Source of the DNA: Butyrivibrio sp. MC2021
GTDB lineage: Bacteria; Bacillota; Clostridia; Lachnospirales; Lachnospiraceae
Reading direction: 5' to 3'
DNA length: 64,000 nucleotides
Assembly: GCF_000621605.1 (NCBI RefSeq)
Contig: NZ_JHXX01000011.1
Coordinates: 62,001 to 126,000, forward strand
Shown here: positions 26,918 through 36,001 of the stretch, piece after piece
Numbering within the stretch: the stretch's first letter is position 1
Layout of the letters: every line of letters begins with the position of its first letter
Notes under the pieces: generated by a model
Told to the model about the DNA's origin: nothing
Database searches by the model: none
The model's input: only the letters and a program-made list of their open reading frames with translations
Program-made: the position numbers and the translations under genes

Positions 26918-27100
26918 ATGAAAAATTGGAATGCACCTGAAATTCAGGAACTTAACCTTAGCAACACAGAGCTCGGCAACAGAAGATCTGGTTATTGCGA
27001 TGCTGCAGTATGGAGCGTAGAGCTTCACAAGAACTTCTATTCATACAGCGGAGAAGGCGATCCTAACGAAGATGAGTGGAACGTACACCCTCAGCACTAA
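26918..27100 (+). CDS. RiPP precursor peptide, probably lasso type (A)
   Basis: A 60-aa peptide between the B2/exporter genes and the cyclase/kinase genes. The leader fits the RRE-binding pattern of lasso precursors (aromatic-x-x-P-x-hydrophobic-x-x-L): Trp4, Pro7, Ile9, Leu12, then Thr17. If Gly20 is core residue 1, Asp28 is residue 9, a normal Gly1-Asp9 lasso ring. If the family rule of Thr at -2 holds, the core starts at Leu19 and Asp would be residue 10. The tail is long, acidic and aromatic and ends in HPQH, without the C-terminal Ser that lasso kinases modify. One Cys (27). It has its own terminator. Confidence 0.7.
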   Translation: MKNWNAPEIQELNLSNTELGNRRSGYCDAAVWSVELHKNFYSYSGEGDPNEDEWNVHPQH

Positions 27101-27119
27101 TTGAGATTAAGTTCTTACT

Positions 27120-27143
27120 AGAGTCACACAAATGTGTGACTCT
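27120..27143 (+). terminator. Terminator of the precursor gene
   Basis: An 11-bp perfect inverted repeat AGAGTCACACA/TGTGTGACTCT, then TTTTATTTG on the plus strand. The minus strand has no T-run, so it should not stop transcription coming from the cyclase gene. Confidence 0.8.
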
Positions 27144-27145
27144 TT

Positions 27146-29173
27146 TTATTTGCCTGAAAAATCTTTCAAAAACGAATCAAGGGCCAGGATTCTCACCATA
27201 TCCTTATGATTTTCCTCTGTAACATCCTGTTTAAGAAGATTCCTTACACTTTCCTCATTCATATATTTATATAAGTCAGGAATAATATCTGTATCCTTTT
27301 TTTCAGTGCCATATCTGCCAAGCCTCAGTGCTGCGTCAGGACTCTGTACCCCTCTGTGGCCGGGATCAAGTCTTATGGCTGCAGGGATCATATCATCAAG
27401 ATATCCCCTTACAAGTCTTCTCTCCAAGCCGTCCTCTGTAAATGCGCAGCCGGGAAGTGCAATACACAGATCCACCATTCTCTTATCCCTGGTTGGGTCT
27501 CTGAAAAGTATTCCATAGAATAAACTTATCTTGGTATCAAATATGCCCATGGTTCCGGATATAGTCTCGTCCATTATGAGATTATCCTGCTTATATCTTG
27601 GCTCGCAGTCAGCATAGCCTCTTTTCTTATATGTACTTTTCTCTGTAGCCTTAATCCTGTATTTGCGCAGTAATTCTTCTTTGAGATATACCTTGTCAAA
27701 TCCTGAATTGAAGCCGCCATCCAGTCCTGTTATGAAAAGAAGCTTATTTAGTGCCATTTCCATAGTAGAAGAAAACAGCACCTTCCTGGGAATAGAATAT
27801 CTTCTTCCAAAGGTCGCCAGCTGCTTCTTGGCTTCTTTGAAGTTACCGGCATAGAGTTCCTGGAAGGTCCTTGCAAAGGCATTTCCGTTGGAGAGAGTAA
27901 AGTTACCGTACTGTCCGTTTAACATTACGGTACAGCCCTTTGCCTTCATCTGATTAGCTATATCTACCATCCAGACCTGATTAACCAGAGCCTTGCCCGG
28001 AACCTCAAATTGAGAAACAAGTCTGTCCATCTCGGTAAAAGCACTCTTTCCCTCACACCTGGTAAATGAGGGCTCAATATTGGGATAATTCTCACAGAAT
28101 TTAAGAACTCCCGGGGACTCATCAGGAATATATCCCGCTTCAAGAGTATTTTCATAATCCTCCAGCGGAATGGAAGTAAAGCCGTAGAGCTTCCTATTCT
28201 CCTTAGCCAGGTATGTGGCGGCCACGGCGGCCACGGAAGTAGAATCAAGGCCACTGCTTAAGGTAGCTGCAACCTCTCCCTTACATCTCATGGCGTCATG
28301 AACAGACTGCCAGAATACCTTTCTGAAGGTCTCTCTGTAATACTTATCAGGGTTCTCCTTTGGAGGAGTGAGCTTATATCTCTGCTCCTTCTTTTCCGCA
28401 GGGTTATAATATTCTGTCAAAGCGGCGGTAAACTGCCCCTTAAGATCTGTCACCTCAACATAGTGTCCCCTGGTGAGCTGCAGGATGTTTTCAAAGGGAC
28501 TGAGGCCCGGAAACAGCAGCATTGAAGGGGTATTATTATATTCCGCTCCCGCAATAAACTTCTCGCATATTCCAAAATACTCTGAAGGCATGGAATCTGT
28601 TATAGGCCTGCAAAGACTTGAAAAGAAAAGCTCATTTCCGCAGACACTGTAATAAACACATCTGCAGCCCATATGATCCGTAAAGAGCCTGAAACTGCCA
28701 CTGTTTATATCATAAACTGCAATGGCAAAAAGACCCTGGATATGATCTACAAAAGCCTTGTCCCAGAGGGTGTAGGCAGCATAACAAAGGGCTCCGTCAG
28801 GCCATTTATCCATATCCTCTTTTATCTCAGAAGCCTCTTGTGAAAACAGTACCTGCTCAAGCCTTGTGATCTCTTTCTCGGAAATTTCCCGCAAAAGTTC
28901 GGATATCAGCTCATCTCTGGCATTTAATACAATATCTCCGGTAAAGACAATGCCCTTTTCCTCATCCCTGACAGGAAGCTTTTCATATTCCGCTTCCTGG
29001 GTGAAATACTGTATTCCGCAGGAGAAGAAGCCATTATCAAAGGTTTCTTCATCAAATCTGTCGATAGCACACTCCTCATAGGGTTTTGCCATGAGCTCCC
29101 TGCACTCTGCTACTCTTTTATTCAGTTTGCCCAAGTCTTTTTCAAGACTGATAAATCCCCATATTGCAGACAT
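27146..29173 (-). CDS. Lasso cyclase C (asparagine synthetase homologue)
   Basis: A 675-aa AsnB-like protein. The N-terminal glutaminase fold starts MSAIWGFI: the nucleophilic Cys2 of true asparagine synthetases is absent, which is typical of lasso cyclases. The synthetase domain has the PPi-loop SSGLDSTS near residue 306 and the C-terminal DPTRDKRMVDLCIALP. In lasso systems it adenylates the Asp/Glu side chain and closes the macrolactam. It is the last gene of the EPS operon, converges on the precursor, and follows the kinase by 5 bp. Ordinary asparagine synthesis is less likely because Cys2 is missing. Confidence 0.85.
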   Translation of the reverse strand: MSAIWGFISLEKDLGKLNKRVAECRELMAKPYEECAIDRFDEETFDNGFFSCGIQYFTQEAEYEKLPVRDEEKGIVFTGDIVLNARDELISELLREISEKEITRLEQVLFSQEASEIKEDMDKWPDGALCYAAYTLWDKAFVDHIQGLFAIAVYDINSGSFRLFTDHMGCRCVYYSVCGNELFFSSLCRPITDSMPSEYFGICEKFIAGAEYNNTPSMLLFPGLSPFENILQLTRGHYVEVTDLKGQFTAALTEYYNPAEKKEQRYKLTPPKENPDKYYRETFRKVFWQSVHDAMRCKGEVAATLSSGLDSTSVAAVAATYLAKENRKLYGFTSIPLEDYENTLEAGYIPDESPGVLKFCENYPNIEPSFTRCEGKSAFTEMDRLVSQFEVPGKALVNQVWMVDIANQMKAKGCTVMLNGQYGNFTLSNGNAFARTFQELYAGNFKEAKKQLATFGRRYSIPRKVLFSSTMEMALNKLLFITGLDGGFNSGFDKVYLKEELLRKYRIKATEKSTYKKRGYADCEPRYKQDNLIMDETISGTMGIFDTKISLFYGILFRDPTRDKRMVDLCIALPGCAFTEDGLERRLVRGYLDDMIPAAIRLDPGHRGVQSPDAALRLGRYGTEKKDTDIIPDLYKYMNEESVRNLLKQDVTEENHKDMVRILALDSFLKDFSGK

Positions 29174-29178
29174 CTGTG

Positions 29179-30135
29179 TTACCCCTTGATCTCTTTAATG
29201 AGCCTTTCCACCAGGTATTCCTTTGTATCAAGACCGCGAACTCTTGTTATATCCATAACTTCGATCTGGCCTGCCAGAGCAAAGCATTTAACCATCTCCT
29301 CCGGACGAAGCACAAAGCCATGGCCATAGAGCCAGTTAAGGAAAAATCTGTCCGTTATGGCATTGACCTTCTCTCCTCCGTCTATCTTCATAAAGCGGAC
29401 TCCCTTTTCAAAGGCGGTGTCCCCTTCTGCCTTCTCAGCTGCCGTTGTATGAAGAGATATCAGCATATCAACCTTCTTTTTATCGGTAAGAAAAATATCT
29501 CTTCTGTCCACGGAGAATTTGTCTCTCTCCTCGTCTATATAAGTAAGTTCCTCTACGTTAAAACCATTGTCCACAGCCGCATCCCTGCAGAGCTTCTGCT
29601 CGGGAAAACCGGGAAGAGAATAAACCTTGCCATCGGCGGGATCCACATCCAGAACCGAGATATCATCGGATAAAAGCTTTCCACCGGCATCCAGAAGGGC
29701 CATGGCTGTGGTAGATTTACCGGTGCCGCTGTCGCCGCAGACAAGAGCTGTCTTATCTCCCAGGACCACTGTGCTTCCGTGAAGCACGATCTTTCCTCTC
29801 ATGGTCATGATTATGGCAATGCAGTTCCCCAAAAGAAAGGATCTGGCTATGCTGTCGGGAACGCCCTCATACTTCTCACAGGTCATATAGGATACTCCGT
29901 CCCTGTGTTCCAGCAAGAAGGTTCCGGCCTGATTGGAAAACCACATGCCGTCAGCGGTATTTCCGATCTCAACCTCAGGCTTTTCTGGGTCTGCCAGCTT
30001 TTTCTTAAGCTCATCCCCGCTCTTAACCTCAATGAACAGGTCAATCCTGTTCTCACCGCCCTCTTCACCGGAAAGGAGCTGCGGAAATTCAATATTTGAC
30101 TGTACATTAAGGCCATAGACCAAATAATAAAACAT
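29179..30135 (-). CDS. HPr-kinase-like enzyme of the lasso-tail kinase type
   Basis: A 318-aa protein. The first 110 residues are beta-rich. The P-loop kinase core has HGSTVVLGDKTALVCGDSGTGKST (Walker A about 132-140) and the LLSDDISVLD motif of HprK. It lacks the HPr system context. In paeninodin-type clusters such a kinase phosphorylates the C-terminal Ser of the precursor. Here it lies directly before the cyclase. The precursor has Ser33, Ser42 and Ser44 but none at its end, so the modified residue is unclear. A GGGGA site precedes ATG 30135. Confidence 0.82.
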   Translation of the reverse strand: MFYYLVYGLNVQSNIEFPQLLSGEEGGENRIDLFIEVKSGDELKKKLADPEKPEVEIGNTADGMWFSNQAGTFLLEHRDGVSYMTCEKYEGVPDSIARSFLLGNCIAIIMTMRGKIVLHGSTVVLGDKTALVCGDSGTGKSTTAMALLDAGGKLLSDDISVLDVDPADGKVYSLPGFPEQKLCRDAAVDNGFNVEELTYIDEERDKFSVDRRDIFLTDKKKVDMLISLHTTAAEKAEGDTAFEKGVRFMKIDGGEKVNAITDRFFLNWLYGHGFVLRPEEMVKCFALAGQIEVMDITRVRGLDTKEYLVERLIKEIKG

Positions 30136-30144
30136 GTTTTCCCC

Positions 30145-31236
30145 TTAGTTCTTATCAAGTATTTCTTTTATACTGCGGTATATTCTTTCGCAGTTATTTT
30201 TATCATGATAGGTGAAAAATCTGTCCACTCTCTCCCTATACTTTTCTTCCATGCTGCAGTCCTTTTGAGCCATATCAAGAAGCGCCGCGGTAAAGCCATC
30301 ATAGCTGGCTGTGACCGGACCAAAGCCATGCTTATCATAATCAAAAAATCCTTTTGACACAAAGGGACTGTTAACGTAAAAGTCATCAGCATCAAACTGA
30401 TAATACAAAATTGCTTTTTTTAGGTAAGCAAAATCAAACACCGCCGAGGAGTAATCTGTCACCATGAGGTCCGCCTCAGCAAACATCTGATTATAGGAGC
30501 CCCTGTAAAAATCCCAGTTGGCATTATTGGGAAGCATTGATATATACTGTTCCATTTCAGGATGAAGTCTTATCTTAAGGCTGTAACCCATTGCTTTCAG
30601 GGCGCCGGACAGCTTCTCATCGGAAGTTACCCTGCAGATGGTCTTATAATAATCCGTCCTTGCAAATTCATCTTCTGAAACTCCGGCAAGGGCCGCTCTC
30701 CAGGTGAAGGCAAGAACTATCAGCCTTCTCCTGTCATCTTTTAAACAGTCGTATCTGGCAAGTCCCGTAAGTAGTACATGATCTGGCTTTATGGTATAAT
30801 TCCCGCCTTTCATGTAATCTGCTTCATGCCCTGAAGAAGTTATGATGTAAAAATTCTCATGCGACACTGGATTTATCATTTTGGAGATATCATTTCCAGC
30901 CACCCCGTGCTGCAAAAAGATCTGGGGCGTCTCCTTGTGATTCTCCATATGGATCAGCTGGGAGCTGCAATGGCAGGCGGCTGCGCACAAAAGAAGCTTA
31001 TGCTTTGGTGAATTGTAATCCACCACCTGACCGATGCTCCGTATCCTGTCGTAGTCTTCACTTTTTTTACTGATGGCAAAAACCGGGCAGACATCCTTAT
31101 CCTGAAGGAACCTGAAAAAAGCCTCTCCATTGTCCCCCGCTGACATTTCCCTGTCACTGATAAGCCATATTTCCCTATGATTTATTGCCTTTCCCAAAGC
31201 CTTTTCAAGCTTGAAAATCATACTTTTGAGTCCCAT
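30145..31236 (-). CDS. CDP-glycerol glycerophosphotransferase family protein (TagB/TagF-like)
   Basis: A 363-aa enzyme that should move a glycerol-phosphate or related polyol-phosphate unit to an envelope glycan. Family features are IWLISDREMSAGDNGEAFF, IFLQHGVAGNDISKM and TDYSSAVFDFAYLKKAILYYQFD. The ATG at 31236 is chosen because GGGGAG lies upstream. A GTG at 31278 would overlap the previous gene by 10 bp without a clear ribosome binding site. It lies in the EPS operon between the kinase and a pyruvyltransferase, suggesting polyol-phosphate decoration of the polymer. Confidence 0.86.
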   Translation of the reverse strand: MGLKSMIFKLEKALGKAINHREIWLISDREMSAGDNGEAFFRFLQDKDVCPVFAISKKSEDYDRIRSIGQVVDYNSPKHKLLLCAAACHCSSQLIHMENHKETPQIFLQHGVAGNDISKMINPVSHENFYIITSSGHEADYMKGGNYTIKPDHVLLTGLARYDCLKDDRRRLIVLAFTWRAALAGVSEDEFARTDYYKTICRVTSDEKLSGALKAMGYSLKIRLHPEMEQYISMLPNNANWDFYRGSYNQMFAEADLMVTDYSSAVFDFAYLKKAILYYQFDADDFYVNSPFVSKGFFDYDKHGFGPVTASYDGFTAALLDMAQKDCSMEEKYRERVDRFFTYHDKNNCERIYRSIKEILDKN

Positions 31237-31268
31237 CCCTGAAGCACTCCCCCTAAACGAATCTCTTA

Positions 31269-32165
31269 TTACTGCCACATATCCACAGGAAAACTTTTTA
31301 TCAGATCCTCCTGCATTTTGGTAAGATCCGGCACCTGTGGAATCGGCATTGAGAGCCCCTCCTCAACGGACCTGCAGACCGGATAGTCCCTGCGCCCTGT
31401 GCTGTAATAATAATCGTTGTACTTAAATCTGTCTCCGCCCTCCAGCCTGTCCAGCAAAATGGCCGGAACGCCATAGGCCTCAGCAATTATACAGCCATGT
31501 AAAGAACTGCTTATTATCAGTTTGCTGTTATAAATCTCATCGATGGTCTTTTGCCAGTCATCGGTGAGAACATCTATCTGATTAGGTATAGAGTCATCCT
31601 TCTTACTCATATGAAGGATAACTGAATAATCTTTTTTCTTCTCATACTCCTTGGGAGTATAGATAAGGGGCATCAAAACTCCGGGATCCCCGAAGACGCA
31701 TTTGCTCACATCATAGCCGTTTTCCTGAAGCCTTCTCCTGGTCTCAGGGCCTCTTACAGCTCTTACATCCAGCTTTCTGTACTTACTTCTGCTCCATACA
31801 AAGCCCGGGGCTTCGGTCTGAAGAATGCCGCTTCCCCAGATGGTGGCGTCCTGATACCCCAGAAGGATAAGGGAGCCTATGGTATAAAGATGCTTTGTGC
31901 CTTTCACCTTCTTATCCTTATCAAGACCATATTTTTTTGTCATATAGTCAAAGATCGGAATAGCCAGATAATCCCCGAAATTCTGCTTATCAGTATCTAT
32001 CCTGGAATAGGCTGCGCCGCCTTTTTTTGGCTTACACAAAGGAGCCCAGTTAAGATTTACCCTGTCTTTTCGGGCAGGAAAATTGGTGATAGACAGAATC
32101 ATTCTGTTTCTGTTAAGTATCAAAGCCGCTTTTTCAACACCTGCGGAAAGTTTTGAAGCCATCAT
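31269..32165 (-). CDS. Polysaccharide pyruvyl transferase
   Basis: A 298-aa member of the PS_pyruv_trans family, which adds ketal pyruvate from PEP to sugars of exopolysaccharide or wall polymers. Visible motifs are NFGDYLAIPI near the N-terminus, IWGSGILQTE, AVRGPETRRRL, VFGDPGVLMP and the C-terminal SSSLHGCIIAEAYGVPAILLD. It starts with a GGGGGA ribosome binding site and sits 15 bp after the bifunctional GT2/pyruvyltransferase, giving two such domains in a row. Confidence 0.9.
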   Translation of the reverse strand: MMASKLSAGVEKAALILNRNRMILSITNFPARKDRVNLNWAPLCKPKKGGAAYSRIDTDKQNFGDYLAIPIFDYMTKKYGLDKDKKVKGTKHLYTIGSLILLGYQDATIWGSGILQTEAPGFVWSRSKYRKLDVRAVRGPETRRRLQENGYDVSKCVFGDPGVLMPLIYTPKEYEKKKDYSVILHMSKKDDSIPNQIDVLTDDWQKTIDEIYNSKLIISSSLHGCIIAEAYGVPAILLDRLEGGDRFKYNDYYYSTGRRDYPVCRSVEEGLSMPIPQVPDLTKMQEDLIKSFPVDMWQ

Positions 32166-32179
32166 TTTGTTCCCCCAAA

Positions 32180-34195
32180 TTATTTACCTGTAATGCTGCT
32201 TCTCAATTTATCATGGTCACCGTCAAAGCTCTCTCTGCTGCATTCCTCTTCTTTCAGAGCCAGCATTTTGTCAGCAGCTTCCGGCAATTGTTCCAAAGAC
32301 TCAATATACGTAAGATATTTGGCACTGCTAAAGGTCTTATATGCTTCATAGACCTTGAAATGATTGTTCCCGATAACTATACAGGGTGTTCCTGTAATAA
32401 AAGCAAATATCATTCCGTGAAGCCTGTCGGTAACCACCAGCTCAGACCTGCTCCACAGCTTCCATTTATCTCTTAATACCTTCTCTCTCTCCGAGGGTGC
32501 AATATCATAATTGGTGCAGGTATCCGTCACCAGTACTTCCCTCTTCTTCTCGCACTCTGAGAGAATTCTTGTTTTATCCCCAAGGGTCAGCTTACCTTCC
32601 TTGTCGGAACGAAGGCAGACCACAATTCCATCCCGTTTTTCTGATGCACATCCTGAAGGCTCATAGAGGGATACAGTGTCATGAAGAAATTCCACCTTGG
32701 CCTTAAAGTTGTTCTTCATAAACTCATAGGACTGCATATCCCTTGCATAAAGAGTTATGTCGCTGCATCCGGCTATAACTGCTTTATCCTCTTCCAGAGC
32801 CCTTTTCCCTTCTTCATCCTCAGAATAGAAGCAAGTCTGAGGCATCAGGATTATCTTATGATCCTTAAAGGCCTTAAATACCTTCCTTCTGAAAGTCTCA
32901 GCAAAATCATAGAGACTTCCGAAGTTGCCGCCTCCCTGACATACAATCACATCATCAGGAGTTGTGCACTTTTTAAGAGCGCTGATGGAGGAGTCCACTC
33001 TCCAACCGTCTGCCACGAAAAACTGATACTCAGTCCCCTGGCAAAAGCCTTCCAAGATCTCCTCTGCGGCATAGGCAATGGCATGGTCTCCCAAATTGTC
33101 AAAGCAGGGAAGTTCAAAATAAACCACTCTCTTTTTCTTGCCCTCTGTAAGATCAAAGCCCTGATTACAGCGCATGCTCTTTATTCTGGCACGGCTTTTT
33201 CTAAACACCTTATAGGCCCTGTTAAAATAGTTCTTGGCTTCAGAATAGACCTTGTAATATCCCCGGCCCTTGAGATACACTCCAATGAGCTTCTTATCCT
33301 TGCCGGAAACATATGGATTGGCAGCAAACTCAGCGCGATGGGCTCTGATATATTCCTGGGCGTCCCTGACATCCTTTTCGGCGTCGTCGCTGTATCCGCT
33401 GGTAATATCGGAATAAAGGTACGGAAGAAGCATAGCCTGAGCCAGGTTATAGAGCTCCTCATAACCCTTTTTCTTAAAGTATTCGCATCTCTCCTGCTGC
33501 CCGAGGCAGGACGCATGGCACCCCTTGTGCCACATCTGTCTGGACTTGTTAAAGGAGATACTGTCATCTCTGATTATGTAATAATAGAGATAGTCCGGAA
33601 TCTTAACTATCTTTTCAGACTTATCAAAAAGGTAGTAGGTGGTGGCGATGTCCTCATAGTTTCTGCCGTCAGGATATCTTACTCCCTCAAATAGCTCCGC
33701 CCTGTAGATCTTGCCCCAGGCATAGTTCTTGATGTAGTCATCCTCCACCAGCTTGTGGAGCGCCTCCATTCTGTCATAGCAGACTTCCTCATCAAAGATC
33801 TTCTCTGTTATGGAGAGGGTGTCTCCATTTTCCTGATAGTGGGAGCAGACCGCTATATCCGCATGATTTCTGACTGCCGCCTCGTAGAGCTTTTTCACAT
33901 AGTCCCTGTGAACATAGTCATCACTGTCGATGCAGACCACCCACTTGCCGGTCATCACATCCAGAGCTGCATTTCTTGCACTGGAAAGTCCCCCGTTCAT
34001 CTTGTGAAGCACACGGATCCTGGAATCCTTCCCTACGTATTCCTCACAGATCTTTCCGCAGTTATCCGGCGAGCCATCATCCACCAGAATGATCTCCAGG
34101 TTCTCATAGCTCTGGGAAAGCACCGATTCCATGCACTTATCTATGTAATTTTCCACCTTGTAAACCGGTATTATTACCGTAATCAGTTCCTGCAT
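32180..34195 (-). CDS. Bifunctional GT2 glycosyltransferase / pyruvyl transferase
   Basis: A 671-aa fusion. Residues 1 to about 330 are a GT2 enzyme (ITVIIPVYKVENYI, LVDDGSPDNCG, NGGLSSARNAAL, CIDSDDYV). Residues about 350-660 are a pyruvyl transferase of the EpsI/EpsO type (YFELPCFDNLGDHAI, VICQGGGNFGSLYDF, VVTDRLHGMIFAFITGTPCIV). One chain could thus add a sugar and ketalise it. Its start overlaps the stop of the flippase (TAATG). No frameshift or internal start explains the fusion as two genes. Confidence 0.9.
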   Translation of the reverse strand: MQELITVIIPVYKVENYIDKCMESVLSQSYENLEIILVDDGSPDNCGKICEEYVGKDSRIRVLHKMNGGLSSARNAALDVMTGKWVVCIDSDDYVHRDYVKKLYEAAVRNHADIAVCSHYQENGDTLSITEKIFDEEVCYDRMEALHKLVEDDYIKNYAWGKIYRAELFEGVRYPDGRNYEDIATTYYLFDKSEKIVKIPDYLYYYIIRDDSISFNKSRQMWHKGCHASCLGQQERCEYFKKKGYEELYNLAQAMLLPYLYSDITSGYSDDAEKDVRDAQEYIRAHRAEFAANPYVSGKDKKLIGVYLKGRGYYKVYSEAKNYFNRAYKVFRKSRARIKSMRCNQGFDLTEGKKKRVVYFELPCFDNLGDHAIAYAAEEILEGFCQGTEYQFFVADGWRVDSSISALKKCTTPDDVIVCQGGGNFGSLYDFAETFRRKVFKAFKDHKIILMPQTCFYSEDEEGKRALEEDKAVIAGCSDITLYARDMQSYEFMKNNFKAKVEFLHDTVSLYEPSGCASEKRDGIVVCLRSDKEGKLTLGDKTRILSECEKKREVLVTDTCTNYDIAPSEREKVLRDKWKLWSRSELVVTDRLHGMIFAFITGTPCIVIGNNHFKVYEAYKTFSSAKYLTYIESLEQLPEAADKMLALKEEECSRESFDGDHDKLRSSITGK

Positions 34196-35718
34196 TATCT
34201 CTTAACGAGTTCCTTAACTTTTCTAATAAGATTCTGAGCGCCCTCGGTCTTGTAATAAGCTCCCACAAATACGATGGTACATACAACGCCGATGATCGCG
34301 CCTTTTATTATCAGTTCTCCCCAGCTGCTAACATAAAATCTTGAGGAAACCGTTCCAACCACTGCTATAACTACTGTTGCCAAAGCCAGATTTTTTAACA
34401 TAGCCAGGAAATAGCTTCTGGGACTTCTCTCAAAGTACTCTCTGTAAAGAAGCTTGGGCTCATACCAGAAGTAAGTGGTAAGCCTTGCTATGGCTGATGC
34501 AAAAATAACTCCGGCAACTCCCATCAGTTTTCCAAGGATAACTGACAGTATTATGTTCTCAATTGTTGCGATAAGCATTATATATTTTGTTTTCTTGTAC
34601 AGTCCCGAAGCATCTCTGTAGCTCCAGAGGGGCTGCAGTGAGCAGGACAAAAAGGTGTTGACAGAAACCGCCGCCACCAGTGTAAGTGGCAGCATATGGT
34701 CCTCTCCCAGCCAGATACGAACCAGGTCATTGGCCAGAATGCAGTATCCGGTGGTGATTATTCCGCAAAAGATGAAGCTGATGGACTGAATGGTCTGGAA
34801 TATCTGATATCTCTTGTCGGCATTTTCTTTGGCAATCACATTGCCGATGCTGGCTGTCATGGCAGAAAAAACAATCTGCTCAATGAGAAGGAGCTTCTGG
34901 CTCAGCATCAGATAGTTCGAATAAAGACCGACCATTACGGTGCTGATGACAATGGAAATGATGATATTGTCAGTGGCGCTGAAGACTGTGGTGGAAACCT
35001 TGTAAATAAACACGGATTTCATGTTCTCCACAATACTTCCCGTAAGCTCTTTATCCACATCATCCCTGTTTTTCAGGTCCTTAATATAGGGGTATTCGCT
35101 CTCAGCTTTTTTGGAAGCTATGAGATTGGTAAGTATCCCCATAAAGGTTCCTATTGCCAGGTACACAATATAGTTCTTCCAGATAAGCAGAGTAACAATC
35201 TGGAGCACAACCTTTGCAAAATTGGTGATCATCCTGATGTTGACCACCTTAAAATCCTTCTGGTCCGCTGTCAGCAGCGTTGTCTTATAGACAAATAGAT
35301 AGCTGGTGACAACTCCCGCCAGGGAAAACAGATAGTAGATCTCCAAATGGTCGATCTGCTTCTCGGTATTAACAATAAGTCTTAAAAACGGTATGCAGCA
35401 AAGTCCCAGTCCCAAAACCACCAGAGCTATGGTGTTGTAGACCTTTTTGTAAAAGGCCACAAGAGCTGCGATCCTATCCTCATCATTGTCCGCAAGGGGC
35501 TTGTAAAAGCTGTAGGCCATGGCCGTGGAGAACCCCAGATCCGCCATGGACAGAAGGGTTAACACATCTGAAAAGATACCGTTAAGTCCCAGGTACTCAT
35601 CCCCCAGAGTACGGATAAACACGGTCCTTGACACGAAGGCCAGGATCATATTTGTCACCTGGTATATGAAGCCCACGCTGAGATTCTGGGCTGTTCGTTT
35701 AGATCTGCTTACACTCAT
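34195..35718 (-). CDS. Oligosaccharide repeat-unit flippase (Wzx/MOP family)
   Basis: A 507-aa membrane protein with about twelve to fourteen helices, starting SKRTAQNLSVGFIYQVTNMILAFVSRTVFIRTLGDEYLGLNGIF, trimmed here to note the RTLG/YLG signature of MOP-type polysaccharide exporters. It should flip the lipid-linked EPS repeat unit across the membrane for the polymerase at 42228-43619. A GGGGAAG ribosome binding site precedes ATG 35718. It is coupled to the next gene by a 1-bp overlap. Confidence 0.9.
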   Translation of the reverse strand: MSVSRSKRTAQNLSVGFIYQVTNMILAFVSRTVFIRTLGDEYLGLNGIFSDVLTLLSMADLGFSTAMAYSFYKPLADNDEDRIAALVAFYKKVYNTIALVVLGLGLCCIPFLRLIVNTEKQIDHLEIYYLFSLAGVVTSYLFVYKTTLLTADQKDFKVVNIRMITNFAKVVLQIVTLLIWKNYIVYLAIGTFMGILTNLIASKKAESEYPYIKDLKNRDDVDKELTGSIVENMKSVFIYKVSTTVFSATDNIIISIVISTVMVGLYSNYLMLSQKLLLIEQIVFSAMTASIGNVIAKENADKRYQIFQTIQSISFIFCGIITTGYCILANDLVRIWLGEDHMLPLTLVAAVSVNTFLSCSLQPLWSYRDASGLYKKTKYIMLIATIENIILSVILGKLMGVAGVIFASAIARLTTYFWYEPKLLYREYFERSPRSYFLAMLKNLALATVVIAVVGTVSSRFYVSSWGELIIKGAIIGVVCTIVFVGAYYKTEGAQNLIRKVKELVKR

Positions 35719-35740
35719 TTATCTTCCCCAAATAAAAACT

Positions 35741-36001
35741 TTATTTTCTGAAGTTCAGATTAAGGCGGTGATACATGTCAAGCATGCGATCAACTTCCTT
35801 CTTATCTGCACTCTCAACCTCTTGTCTGTGTCTGCGGGATTCCTTGCTGCAGGCGGCACTGCATCCCCTTATGACCCACGCTGCAGGAAGAAGGAAAGGC
35901 ATGCTCTTAAGCCATGGATATTTTTCCTCCATGAACTTAAGGGACGGGAAATAGTAGTGAAGCTTCACATTCTGATCACCGTCGGCTGTCTCCTTGGCAA
36001 G
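35741..36001 (-). pseudogene. C-terminal remainder of the nucleotidyltransferase after an in-frame TAG
   Basis: These 87 codons, ended by a normal stop, continue the reading frame of the upstream gene without a shift after TAG (36002-36004): LAKETADGDQNVKLHYYFPS and on. The FPSLKFMEEKYPWLK and FLLPAAWVIRG segments are the usual C-terminal end of this nucleotidyltransferase family. No ribosome binding site precedes the internal GTG at 35968, so a separate gene is unlikely. It is translated only if the amber codon is read through or is an assembly error. Confidence 0.72.

Noticed and set aside
27146-29173. True asparagine synthetase
   Set aside because: The N-terminal Cys2 nucleophile is absent, and the neighbours are a lasso kinase, precursor and B2 protease.
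29179-30135. Classical HPr kinase/phosphorylase (hprK)
   Set aside because: The P-loop core matches, but the N-terminal domain and the HASGV-type motif differ (HGSTV), and the context is a RiPP/EPS operon.
35741-35968. A separate 75-aa gene after the nucleotidyltransferase
   Set aside because: It is the in-frame continuation of the family C-terminus after a TAG codon, and its GTG has no ribosome binding site.
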